A DNA stretch of 64,000 nucleotides, taken from positions 186,001-250,000 of the forward strand of contig NZ_JBHSCW010000004.1 of NCBI RefSeq assembly GCF_042651425.1, read 5' to 3'. This document shows, one piece after another, positions 35,327 to 43,348 of this stretch; the first letter of the stretch is position 1; each line of letters starts with the position of its first letter. The notes below the pieces were generated by a model, which saw nothing but the letters and a program-made list of their open reading frames with translations, was not told the origin of the DNA and made no database searches. A program made the translations under genes and the position numbers. This stretch comes from Fodinicurvata halophila (GTDB taxonomy: Bacteria > Pseudomonadota > Alphaproteobacteria > Kiloniellales > DSM-21159).

Positions 35327-35368
35327 GATGCTTCGAGGGCGTCCTGCGGACGCCGCCTCAGCATGAGG
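35327..35368. repeat. REP-like palindromic element
   Basis: A 42-base extragenic palindrome running from GATGCTTCGAGG to CCTCAGCATGAGG with a GGCGTCC/GGACGCC inner stem. Read on the minus strand it starts CCTCATGCTGAGG and ends CTCGAAGCATC, which I recognise as the arrangement of an abundant alphaproteobacterial intergenic repeat. It lies just after the DUF2244 stop and before the end of convergent dapB, the usual location for such repeats. I saw only this copy in the window. Confidence 0.7.
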
Positions 35369-35404
35369 TTAAATAATTGAAAAATATGAATAGTATTCCC
35401 TGAA

Positions 35405-36211
35405 TCAAAGACCCAGGACGTCGCGCATGCTGTAGAAGCCGGCGCCCTTGCCCTTGGTCCAGAGGGCCGCCTTGAGCGCGCCGCGTGCGAAGATGTCGCG
35501 GTCGCTCGACTTGTGGGCCAGTTCCAGGCGCTCGCCCGTGGTGGCGAAGACCACCGAATGCTCGCCGACGACATCGCCGCCGCGCAGGGTGGCAAAGCCG
35601 ATATCGCCCCGTTTGCGGGGACCGGTCACGCCGTCGCGCACGCGCTGGGCGTGCTGCTCCAGGTCGATGCCGCGCCCGCGTGCCGCCGCCTCGCCGAGCG
35701 CCAGGGCCGTGCCGGAAGGAGCATCGACCTTGTGCCGGTGGTGCATCTCCAGGACCTCGATGTCGAAGTCCTCGTCGAGCGCCTCGGCGACGCGCTCGAC
35801 CAGAAGGCTCAGCAGGTTGACGCCCAGGCTCATGTTCGGGGCATAGACAACGGGCACCTTGCGGCCGGCCTCCGCCAGGGCAGTCTTCTGCGACTCGGCC
35901 AGGCCTGTCGTGCCGACCACCAGGGCCGTGGCATGGGTGGCCGCAAGGTCCGCGTTCTCCTCGGCGGCCGCCGGCGTGGTGAAGTCGATCACCACATCGG
36001 CGTGCCGGAAGAGATCCGCCGCGCTCTCGCCGGCCGCCACGCCCAAGCGCCCCACGCCGGCAAGTTCGCCGATGTCGCGCCCGCTGGCCTCGCTGCCGGA
36101 GCGCACCGTGCCACCGGTCAGGTGACAGCCGCTGGTCTCGCTCGCGATCGCCACAAGACGCTTGCCCATGCGCCCGGCACAGCCGACAATTCCGATCCCG
36201 ATATCCGCCAT
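35405..36211 (-). CDS. dapB: 4-hydroxy-tetrahydrodipicolinate reductase
   Basis: A 268-residue DapB of the lysine/diaminopimelate pathway. The nucleotide-binding motif is IGIVGCAGRMGKRLVAIA. Further blocks are VVIDFTTPAAAEE, LVVGTTGL, the catalytic EMHHRHKVDAPSGTALALGE (His pair and Lys) and HSVVFATTGERLELAHKSS. The ATG at 36211 has GGAGG 5 bases upstream. It stands alone, with a short AT-rich stretch and the REP element beyond its stop. Confidence 0.97.
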   Translation of the reverse strand: MADIGIGIVGCAGRMGKRLVAIASETSGCHLTGGTVRSGSEASGRDIGELAGVGRLGVAAGESAADLFRHADVVIDFTTPAAAEENADLAATHATALVVGTTGLAESQKTALAEAGRKVPVVYAPNMSLGVNLLSLLVERVAEALDEDFDIEVLEMHHRHKVDAPSGTALALGEAAARGRGIDLEQHAQRVRDGVTGPRKRGDIGFATLRGGDVVGEHSVVFATTGERLELAHKSSDRDIFARGALKAALWTKGKGAGFYSMRDVLGL

Positions 36212-36276
36212 GAATGCCTCCAAGGATAAGCCTGATGCTTCCCTAGCGAAGCCGCCATGCTATGTCGAGAGCTACC

Positions 36277-36663
36277 ATGCCCGAGGACAGCCAAGTGACG
36301 CTCTTCTATGACGGTGCCTGCCCGCTGTGCCGGCGCGAAGTGGCCTTCTATGCCCGGCTGGACCGCGCGGGGCGGATCGTCTGGCACGATCTCTCCCGCG
36401 ACAGCCGCGGCATGGTGGCCGAGGGCCTGCCGCGCCGCGAGGCGCTGCGCCGCGTTTACCTGCGCTGCCCGGACGGGCGCCTGCTGAGCGGGGCGCGGGC
36501 CTTCGTGGAGCTCTGGCGGCACCTGCACGGGTTCCGCTGGCTGGCGCCACTGGTCGCCCTGCCGCCCTTCATCTGGCTGGCCGAAGGGGGCTATCGCCTG
36601 TTCCTGAAGCTCCGACCCTGGCTGACCGGGCGGCGCGGCTGCGACTGTGAAGAGGAAGGTTGA
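36277..36663 (+). CDS. DCC-family (DUF393) thiol oxidoreductase-like protein
   Basis: A 128-residue protein of the DUF393/DCC family, named for the N-terminal motif seen here as FYDGACPLCRREVAFY. Its CxxC suggests a thioredoxin-like redox role, although no activity is established. One hydrophobic stretch (LAPLVALPPFIWLAEGGYRL) lies near the C-terminus, and the last residues GCDCEEEG add two more cysteines. I used the ATG at 36277 with GAGAG 5 bases before it; the ATG at 36262 is also possible. Confidence 0.83.
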   Translation: MPEDSQVTLFYDGACPLCRREVAFYARLDRAGRIVWHDLSRDSRGMVAEGLPRREALRRVYLRCPDGRLLSGARAFVELWRHLHGFRWLAPLVALPPFIWLAEGGYRLFLKLRPWLTGRRGCDCEEEG

Positions 36664-36777
36664 GCGCGTGCCGGTCACGACGTGCATAGGTGCCCTGAGG
36701 GATCGACACTCTTCAAACACTTTCAGCCTGTACTAGGCTGCGTTTCCCTTCCCTCCGCAACCGATCCCACGGCATCC

Positions 36778-37980
36778 ATGTCCTCTACCAACAGCCGGAT
36801 CCTGCTGGTCCTCATCATCGCCCTGGTCGCTTTCGGGCCGCTGTCCACGGACCTCTACCTGCCGGCCCTGCCGCTTATCTCCGAGGCCCTGGGCATCTCC
36901 ACCGGCCAGGCCCAGCTGACCCTGTCGGTCTTCATGGCCGGATTCTGCGTGGCCATGCTGATCTACGGTCCGCTGAGCGACCGCTTCGGGCGCCGGCCGG
37001 TCCTGAAGGCCGGCATCGCGCTCTACCTGCTCGCCACGCTGGCCTGCGCCCTGGCCCCCGACAGCGACAGCCTGATCCTGGGCCGCTTCTTCCAGGCCGT
37101 GGGTGCCGGAGCCGGTCCGGTCCTGGGGCGGACCATCGTACGCGATATCTACGGGCCCGAACGGGCCGCCCAGGCCCTGTCCTACGTGGCCATGGCCATG
37201 GCGCTGGCCCCGGCCGTCGGCCCCTTCATCGGCGGCTATGTCACCCTGCTGTTCGGCTGGCGCGCGACCTTCCTGACTCTTCTCCTCTTCGGGGCCGGCT
37301 GCCTGTACGGCGTCTATCGCCTGCTGCCGGAGACCAACCGCTATCCCGATCCCACGGCCGTGCAGCCGCTGCGCATCCTGATGAACTACACTTCCCTGGT
37401 GCGCAGCCGCAGTTACCTGGGCTACAGCTTTGCCTGCGCCGCCAGCTTCGCCGGCCTGTTCGCCTTCATCTCGGGCTCCTCGTTCACGCTGATCGACGAG
37501 TACGGGCTCAGTCCCGATGCCTTCGGCATCTGCTTCGCCACCACGGTCATGGGCTATATCGCCGGCAGTTTCTTCAGCGGACGGATGTCGGTGCGTCTCG
37601 GCCAGCCGCGCATGATCCTGATCGGCAGCCTGATCAGCCTGCTCGGTGCGGGCGGAGGTATGCTCACCGCCTTCCTGGCCGTGGACAACGTCTATACCGT
37701 GGTGGCCTCGGCCGTTGTCTATTTCGGCGGCACCGCGCTGGTGATGCCGAATTCCATGGCCGGGGCGATCGGACCCTATCCGCGCATGGCGGGGGCAGCG
37801 TCTTCGCTGCTGGGCTTCGCGCAGATGGGCACGGCCGCCCTGGCGGGCATGGCGGTGGGACAGCTGCACGACGGCAGTCCAAAGGCCATGTCGGCGATGA
37901 TGCTGCTGGCCGCCGCCGCGGTGATCGTTTTCCTGGTCACGATGGTCCCGCGGCCGGGGCGTCGCCCGGAGACGACCTGA
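36778..37980 (+). CDS. Bcr/CflA family drug-resistance transporter (MFS)
   Basis: A 400-residue protein with 12 predicted helices. The N-terminal helix with FGPLSTDLYLPALPLISEAL is the Bcr/CflA hallmark. The MFS motif A follows as GPLSDRFGRRPVLKAG, and motif C is seen in LAPAVGPFIGGYVTLLFGWR. It would export small toxic compounds by proton antiport. The start ATG at 36778 has no clear Shine-Dalgarno site. It is read in the same direction as the methyltransferase gene that follows after 42 bases. Confidence 0.92.
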   Translation: MSSTNSRILLVLIIALVAFGPLSTDLYLPALPLISEALGISTGQAQLTLSVFMAGFCVAMLIYGPLSDRFGRRPVLKAGIALYLLATLACALAPDSDSLILGRFFQAVGAGAGPVLGRTIVRDIYGPERAAQALSYVAMAMALAPAVGPFIGGYVTLLFGWRATFLTLLLFGAGCLYGVYRLLPETNRYPDPTAVQPLRILMNYTSLVRSRSYLGYSFACAASFAGLFAFISGSSFTLIDEYGLSPDAFGICFATTVMGYIAGSFFSGRMSVRLGQPRMILIGSLISLLGAGGGMLTAFLAVDNVYTVVASAVVYFGGTALVMPNSMAGAIGPYPRMAGAASSLLGFAQMGTAALAGMAVGQLHDGSPKAMSAMMLLAAAAVIVFLVTMVPRPGRRPETT

Positions 37981-38022
37981 TCCGGCTGGACAGCGCCTTT
38001 TCCAACGCTATCCTTGCGCGCC

Positions 38023-39231
38023 ATGAACACAAGAGCCTCCGAGTACCCGGTGGTGCGCCTCAAATCCAAGGCGGATCGCCGCATACGGCAGGGTCACCCC
38101 TGGGCCTTTTCCAACGAGATCGAGATGGACGAGACGGCGCGGGGCCTGCCACCCGGCGTGCCGGTGCGCCTGGAGACGGCGAACGGAAAGGCCCTGGGTA
38201 TCTTCCTGTTCAACCGTCATCCCCTGATCGCCGCCCGGCGGATCAGCCGTGATCCTACTGCCGTGGTCGACGTGGCGTTCCTGGAGGGGCGCCTGCGCCG
38301 TGCCCTGGCCCTGCGCGAGGCCCTGGTCGGGGTGCCCTTCTATCGCCTGGTGCATGCGGAGGCCGACGGATTGCCCGGCACGATCATCGACCGTTTCGGC
38401 GATAAGCTGGTACTGCAGATCAATACCGCGGGAATGGAAGGCCTGCAGCCGCAGCTTCTGGAGGCCCTGGATCGGGTGCTGGCGCCGCGGCACATCCTGT
38501 TGCGTAACGATACCCCGGCACGGGAGCTGGAAGGCCTGAGCCAGTATACAGAGGTCCTGCGCGGCACGTTCTCCGGTTCGCTGGAGGTTCAGGAGAACGG
38601 CACCCGCTATTTTGCCGACAGCGGGGAAGGACAGAAGACCGGCTGGTTCTATGACCAGCGCGAGAACCGGGCCTTCGTGGAACAGCTGGTGCGTGGCGCC
38701 GGCCTGAAGCGAGTCATCGATCTCTACAGCTTCTCCGGTGGTTTCGGCATCCAGGCCGCACTGGGCGGCGCCGAGGAGGTGACCCTGCTGGATCGCTCGA
38801 CCGCCGCCCTCGACCTGGCGCGCCAGGCCGCCGAGGCCAACGGCGTGACCGGGCGCTGTCAGTTCCGCAAGTCCGATGCCTTCGCCGCTTTGGAGCACCT
38901 GGCACGCAAGGGAGCGCCGCATGACCTGGTGATTGCCGACCCGCCGGCCTTCGTGAAGGCGAAGAAGGACCTGCCCCAGGGACTGCGCGCCTATCGCAAG
39001 CTGGCGCGCCTGGCGTCCGGCCAGGTTGCCGCGGAGGGATACCTGGTGATCTGTTCCTGTTCGCACCATGTGGAGCGCGCGCGCTTTGCCGAACAGGTGC
39101 ACCGCGGCATCGAGGATTGTGGCCGCAAGGCACGCGTGCTGCGTACGGCCGGTGCGGCGCCGGACCATCCGCTGCATCCCGGCCTGCCGGAAAGCGAATA
39201 CCTGAAGGCCATGGTGCTGGCTCTGGACTGA
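38023..39231 (+). CDS. RlmI-like class I SAM-dependent rRNA methyltransferase
   Basis: A 402-residue protein with an N-terminal PUA domain (RIRQGHPWAFSNEIEMDE) and a Rossmann methyltransferase domain. Motif I is VIDLYSFSGGFGIQAALGG, motif IV is DLVIADPPAFVKAKKDL and the late motif is LVICSCSHHVE. It resembles E. coli RlmI (m5C1962 of 23S rRNA) in order and length. Substrate identity is inferred from family. The start is the ATG at 38023; a TTG nine bases earlier is less likely. Confidence 0.9.
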   Translation: MNTRASEYPVVRLKSKADRRIRQGHPWAFSNEIEMDETARGLPPGVPVRLETANGKALGIFLFNRHPLIAARRISRDPTAVVDVAFLEGRLRRALALREALVGVPFYRLVHAEADGLPGTIIDRFGDKLVLQINTAGMEGLQPQLLEALDRVLAPRHILLRNDTPARELEGLSQYTEVLRGTFSGSLEVQENGTRYFADSGEGQKTGWFYDQRENRAFVEQLVRGAGLKRVIDLYSFSGGFGIQAALGGAEEVTLLDRSTAALDLARQAAEANGVTGRCQFRKSDAFAALEHLARKGAPHDLVIADPPAFVKAKKDLPQGLRAYRKLARLASGQVAAEGYLVICSCSHHVERARFAEQVHRGIEDCGRKARVLRTAGAAPDHPLHPGLPESEYLKAMVLALD

Positions 39232-39244
39232 GGTCCGGCCGGCC

Positions 39245-39982
39245 TCAGTGCCGCTGCTCCAGCTGATCGTAGCCGACCTTCATGAGGTAGAATATGTAGA
39301 GCAGGGCAGCCACGACCACGATCATCCCGATGTGGTAGCCGGGACCGTTGCCGCTGGCGGCAGCCTGAAAGAGAGCGATAAGGGTAACGAGGCCGGAGGC
39401 CACACCGGCGCCCCAGCGCTTCATGCTGCTGCCCGGTACGGGAATCAGTGGGTGTGGCGCCTCTGTCTTGCCGGCCGTGGCCGCGGCGATCAGCCGGAAG
39501 ATCGCCAGCCCGCAAAGTAGCGTCAGCGCCAGGCCGCCGTAGTAGGCGAAGCCCCCTCCCGTCGCGCCGGCGGCCAGAAACAGGCCGACGAGGCCGAGCA
39601 GGCCGATCCCGGCGCCGAGCAACCAGCGCTTGATGCCCGGATCCAGGAAAGGCTCCTGTCCGGGCTCCTGCGAGGGTGGCAGCTGTGCGCTTGCGGGAGG
39701 TTCCGTGTCGGCCGACGTGCCAGAGTTTTCCTTCTCCGTCCCGGTCTCGGGTTTGGCTGCGGCATGTGAAGCGGATGCGGGTGTGGCCGCAGCCCCTGCC
39801 GGCGGCATCGATTTCTCGACCTCGTCGAAGTGCAGCTTGATGGCGCCGAAGGTGACCAGGATGCCCAGGACGGCCACCGCAAGCCCGGTGTAATGGGTGG
39901 TCCCGATGCCACTGCCCGCTGCCACCGCCAAGCCACCCAACGTGACCAGGATTGCGAGAAAGCCGACGACTGCCTTGCCCAT
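39245..39982 (-). CDS. Unrecognised membrane protein with three copies of a two-helix unit
   Basis: A 245-residue protein whose ATG at 39982 is preceded by AGGAAGG. Three similar units each consist of a helix, a small-residue loop and a helix. Unit 1 has LAVAAGSGIGTTHYTGLAVA, unit 2 LFLAAGATGGGFAYYGGLAL, and unit 3 LFQAAASGNGPGYHIGMIVV. Units 1 and 2 are joined by a ~60-residue Pro/Ala/Glu-rich linker, and units 2 and 3 by a shorter one. It is convergent with the methyltransferase gene. I do not recognise the family, and no catalytic motif is visible. Confidence 0.7.
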   Translation of the reverse strand: MGKAVVGFLAILVTLGGLAVAAGSGIGTTHYTGLAVAVLGILVTFGAIKLHFDEVEKSMPPAGAAATPASASHAAAKPETGTEKENSGTSADTEPPASAQLPPSQEPGQEPFLDPGIKRWLLGAGIGLLGLVGLFLAAGATGGGFAYYGGLALTLLCGLAIFRLIAAATAGKTEAPHPLIPVPGSSMKRWGAGVASGLVTLIALFQAAASGNGPGYHIGMIVVVAALLYIFYLMKVGYDQLEQRH

Positions 39983-40069
39983 GAGGTCCTTCCTGTTTCT
40001 TCTCGAAAACCGTTGCCTGTCCGTGGACATTCTAACCGGCCAGCGCGGTGCGCCAAGAGGGAATGATGT

Positions 40070-40171
40070 CGCGCCACACGGCGCGCTGGGGGCAGGTGAG
40101 GGCTTGTGAAATACCTGTACCCGAGACAGGTTGAGCTTCCGGACCGGCGACCGCCTGCGTCGGCGGTTCGC
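40070..40171 (+). promoter_or_regulatory. Structured leader of the EmrE-like gene (three stem-loops)
   Basis: Three stems precede the transporter start. These are CGCGCC/GGCGCG with an ACAC loop (40070-40085), ACCTGT/ACAGGT (40113-40131) and GCGACCGCC pairing with GGCGGTTCGC with one bulge (40147-40171), the last ending 20 bases before the ATG. Leaders of SMR genes sometimes hold guanidine riboswitches, but I could not fit this to a known guanidine class. Any regulatory role is a guess. Confidence 0.35.
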
Positions 40172-40190
40172 TCAGAAGGGAGGACGTCCG

Positions 40191-40520
40191 ATGGTCTATG
40201 TCTATCTCGTGGCTGCCATTGTTTTCGAGGTGATCGGCACCTCGGCTCTGAAGCTGTCGGACGGCTTCACGCGGCCGCTGCCTTCGGCGGTGACAGCCCT
40301 GACCTATGCCGCCGCCTTCTATTTCCTGGCCCTGGTGCTGCGCAGCCTGCCCGTGGGAATCGCCTATGCGATCTGGGCCGGCCTCGGGATCGTGCTGATC
40401 ACGCTGGTGGGGATATTCTGGTTCCGCCAGCCGCTCGACCTGCCGGCCATGATTGGTTTGGCCCTGATCGTGGCCGGTGTCCTGGTGATCAATCTCTTCT
40501 CGAAAACCGTGGTTCACTAA
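40191..40520 (+). CDS. Small multidrug resistance transporter, EmrE/Qac type
   Basis: A 109-residue SMR protein with four helices. The essential membrane glutamate is Glu13 in VYVYLVAAIVFEVIGTSALK. The helix-3 motif GIAYAIWAGLGIVLITLVG and the end GLALIVAGVLVINLFS closely match EmrE rather than the SugE/Gdx subtype. It should work as a dimer that exchanges protons for quaternary ammonium compounds. The ATG at 40191 has GGGAGG about 8 bases upstream, a strong site. Confidence 0.93.
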   Translation: MVYVYLVAAIVFEVIGTSALKLSDGFTRPLPSAVTALTYAAAFYFLALVLRSLPVGIAYAIWAGLGIVLITLVGIFWFRQPLDLPAMIGLALIVAGVLVINLFSKTVVH

Positions 40521-40858
40521 GTGCCCTGACGCGTTCGTGCAGGCAGCTTCCATTTCACGAAAACCGAGAGGAACGGGTGGTTGGTGCCTTGCGGGCGCCG
40601 TGGCTGCTGTCGTGGCTCTTCTCTCGTGCTACGGGACCCTGTTGTTGCCCGCGGACTTTCGTTGCAGGACCCCTGCCATGTGCTGGTGCAAGGGCCGGGG
40701 TTCGTGCTCCTGATCGCCGGCGTGGTGATGGATCTCAGAAACGGGCGCAGACGGTGTGCTGGCAGCTGGCCCAGAGGGCCAGCCAGGAAGCGCCAGTGAT
40801 GGGATTGGGGACCTGGAGGCCTGCTGCCAGCAACCGGACCTGGAAAGAAAACCGACTC
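40521..40858. other. Gene-free stretch between convergent genes
   Basis: About 338 bases between the stops of the EmrE-like gene and the response regulator gene. I see no gene with convincing codon use, no strong terminator and no repeat. A 72-codon open frame on the plus strand (40581-40799) looks spurious. Confidence 0.5.
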
Positions 40859-41560
40859 TCAGGGTACCAGCCGATAGGCATCGCCCTCCGTAACGATGAG
40901 AGCCGGTTGGTCGGGGTTTGATTCGAGCTTCTGGCGGAGACGATAGATATGCGTTTCCAGCGTATGTGTCGTGACTTCCGGCTTGTAGTCCCAGATTTCC
41001 GCCAACAAGGTGTCCCGGCTGACGGCGCTGCTGCCGGCGCGATACAGATACCTCAGGATCTGTGACTCTTTTTCGGTAAGGGGGATCTTGCTCTGGCTGT
41101 CCCGACTCTCAAGGAGCTTGTTCCCCGGCTGGAAATTGTAGGGCCCGATGGTGAAGACGGCATCTACACTCTGTTCGTGCTGGCGGAGCTGGGCCCGAAG
41201 CCGGGCCATCAGCACGTTCAGCCGGAACGGTTTTGCAACATAGTCGTTGGCGCCCGAATCAAGACCCAGAACCGTGTCGGCATCGCTGTCCAGGGCCGTC
41301 AGCATGATGATCGGCGCACCCACGCCCGCCTGGCGTATCAGACGGCAGAGCTCCCGCCCGTCTATATCCGGAAGGCCGACGTCAAGTATGATGCCGTCAA
41401 AGTACCTCGACTTGGCCATCTCGAGCGTTTCAGAGGCCGTTCCAGCCTGAGAGATCTCGAATTCCTCATACAAGCTCAACTGATCCGCTAGGGACGTGCG
41501 AAATTCCTCGTCGTCGTCGACCAGGAGGAGATTCAGGAGTTTCTTGTTGGAAACAGCCAT
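40859..41560 (-). CDS. OmpR/PhoB-family response regulator
   Basis: A 233-residue regulator. The receiver domain shows LLVDDDEEFRTSL, the phospho-acceptor Asp in GIILDVGLPDIDGRE, the Thr in IIMLTALDS and the Lys in NDYVAKPFRLNVL. The winged-helix domain has LTEKESQILRYLYRAGSSAV and the recognition region HTLETHIYRLRQKLES. It is the last gene of a minus-strand run and lies 292 bases downstream of a histidine kinase gene, its likely partner. That gap (41561-41852) shows nothing notable. The direct-repeat elements upstream of two genes in this run may be its operators. Confidence 0.92.
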   Translation of the reverse strand: MAVSNKKLLNLLLVDDDEEFRTSLADQLSLYEEFEISQAGTASETLEMAKSRYFDGIILDVGLPDIDGRELCRLIRQAGVGAPIIMLTALDSDADTVLGLDSGANDYVAKPFRLNVLMARLRAQLRQHEQSVDAVFTIGPYNFQPGNKLLESRDSQSKIPLTEKESQILRYLYRAGSSAVSRDTLLAEIWDYKPEVTTHTLETHIYRLRQKLESNPDQPALIVTEGDAYRLVP

Positions 41561-41852
41561 GATGCCAACAATCCTTGAAACAGCTAGGTGGAGATGCGCT
41601 ATGCCCAGTCATGCATGTCCCATGATGGGGGCGGTGCATATCGGTTCAGCCGCACTCGACCCATCCTCGGGAAAATCAGGGGCACCTTCACTCATGAAAG
41701 CTGTGCCCCGGAATGGCAATTCACGATTCAGTGACCACGCCCGGTTGGGGTGCCCTCCGTGGGCGCCCGCCTTCAGAAGCCACGGAGGGAAAACCCGGCA
41801 AAGCTGAAGCTGCAATCCAACTGCTGTCATCATCCGCGTTCCCGAAAGTCCG

Positions 41853-43331
41853 CTAGGTGCTGGCGTGTCCCTGGCTCTGTGAGAGCGGCAGCGTCACGCG
41901 GAAGCTGGTGCCGCGGGCATCAGAGCGTGTCAGCAGGATCTCCCCGCCGTGTGCCCTGAGAATCTCCCGGGCGATCGCCAGCCCAAGTCCCGAGCCGCCG
42001 CTGCGCGCCGAGGCCGCAAAGGGCTGGAAAAGACGCTCACGTGCCCGAGGCGCCAGTCCGGGTCCATTGTCGGTGACCTCGAGCTGCAGCTGTCCGTCCT
42101 CCAATCCGCCGTCGACCTGGACGCTGGTGGCACCGGCCTGATAGGCGTTCTGGGCAAGATTCATGAAGACGCGATAGAGTTGCTGTCGATCGCCGTGAAG
42201 CTCGAGCTTTTCGGGCAGGCGGACGTGCCAGCTCCGGTCGACCTCTTCGTCGGGCTTCAAGGCCTCGCCCACTTCATCGAGCAGATCTCGCAGATCGAAG
42301 TGCGAGATCTCCAGGTGCACCGGTCCTTCGCGGGCGAAGTTCAGGATGTGGGTGCACAGTCCCACGGCCCGGTCCAGGGTCTGCATCAGTGTCGGAAAGG
42401 TACGGCGCACCTGCGGATCCTCGCTTTCCGCCAGCCGGTCAGACGAAAGCTGGGCGGTGGAGAGGATGTTGCGCAGGTCATGATTGATCTTAGTGGCCGC
42501 GACGCCGATGGCGGCCAGGCGCGTCTTGCGGTGCAGGGAGGCCCTGAGGGCGCGCTGCAGGTCACGCAGCTGGCGTTCGGTCAGGCCAACCTCGTCCTGG
42601 CGACTGGAGGGGCGCATGATGCGGCTTTCGTCCTCGGGATCCTCGCGGAAGGAGATCATGTTCTCGGTGATGCGACGCATGGGCCGCACCAGTACGCAGA
42701 GCAGCGTGATGTAGACGAGTGCGGCCGTAATGACCGAGATCAGGAGTGACAGTCCCAGGATGCGCCAGGCGAAGGCCCACATTTCCTCGCACAGTGGGCC
42801 CTCCTGCATCACCATCCGGACCACCGAGTCGTTGTCCTTGGGTGAGACACCCCAGAGTTCGATCCGCCGGTCCTCGCTGCGTGCCAGGGTCATCAGAGCA
42901 TCGCCGATCAGCGTGAAGAAGCCTGCATCGCGCAGGTCATAGACGGCTTCGGGCTCTGGAATGTCCTCCATGGCCAGGGTCAGCGAGGGCGTGCGCTGGG
43001 GACGGTATAGCATGACCGACTCGGCCGGGACGTGTGAAAGCAGCTCGTAGGTCAGGTCCTCGTCGATCATGTGATCGGAGGTCGCTTCCAGGGAAAGCAC
43101 GGCCAGGTGCCCGGCCGCCAGGCGCTCCTCCAGGTAGTTGAGGCGGAAGTTGGCCACCGACGGCGCGAAGATCAGGACTTCGGCCAGCATGACGAAGCCG
43201 ATGGTCAACAGCAGGAGGCGTGCCGAGAGACTGCGGTGCAAAGGCGGCAGGGTGAAGCGGCGCGGTCGGCTCCCATTCTGCTCTGCGCCTGCCTGATGGT
43301 GTGTTTCCTCCGGGGTCTGGGGTCCGAGCAA
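41853..43331 (-). CDS. Membrane sensor histidine kinase
   Basis: A 492-residue kinase starting at TTG 43331, with GGAG 9 bases upstream. Two transmembrane helices (LLLLTIGFVMLAEVLIFAP, and ILGLSLLISVITAALVYITL) bracket a ~130-residue periplasmic sensor with no recognised fold. A HAMP-like segment is followed by the H box TKINHDLRNILSTAQLSSDR. An ATPase domain has MNLAQNAYQAG (N), VTDNGPGLAPRAR (G1) and GSGLGLAIAREILRAHGG (G2). It lies 17 bases after the oxidoreductase gene, so redox state or a membrane product could be the signal. Confidence 0.9.
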   Translation of the reverse strand: MLGPQTPEETHHQAGAEQNGSRPRRFTLPPLHRSLSARLLLLTIGFVMLAEVLIFAPSVANFRLNYLEERLAAGHLAVLSLEATSDHMIDEDLTYELLSHVPAESVMLYRPQRTPSLTLAMEDIPEPEAVYDLRDAGFFTLIGDALMTLARSEDRRIELWGVSPKDNDSVVRMVMQEGPLCEEMWAFAWRILGLSLLISVITAALVYITLLCVLVRPMRRITENMISFREDPEDESRIMRPSSRQDEVGLTERQLRDLQRALRASLHRKTRLAAIGVAATKINHDLRNILSTAQLSSDRLAESEDPQVRRTFPTLMQTLDRAVGLCTHILNFAREGPVHLEISHFDLRDLLDEVGEALKPDEEVDRSWHVRLPEKLELHGDRQQLYRVFMNLAQNAYQAGATSVQVDGGLEDGQLQLEVTDNGPGLAPRARERLFQPFAASARSGGSGLGLAIAREILRAHGGEILLTRSDARGTSFRVTLPLSQSQGHAST

Positions 43332-43348
43332 GGCTTGTTTCTCCAGCT

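Noticed and set aside
40070..40171. Guanidine riboswitch upstream of the EmrE-like gene
   Set aside because: Three stems are present, but I could not find the ACGR loops of mini-ykkC nor the conserved blocks of ykkC; also the transporter is EmrE-like, not the guanidine exporter subtype.
40581..40799. 72-codon open frame on the plus strand
   Set aside because: Cys/Arg-rich composition, no ribosome site, no recognisable domain; it looks like a chance frame between convergent genes.
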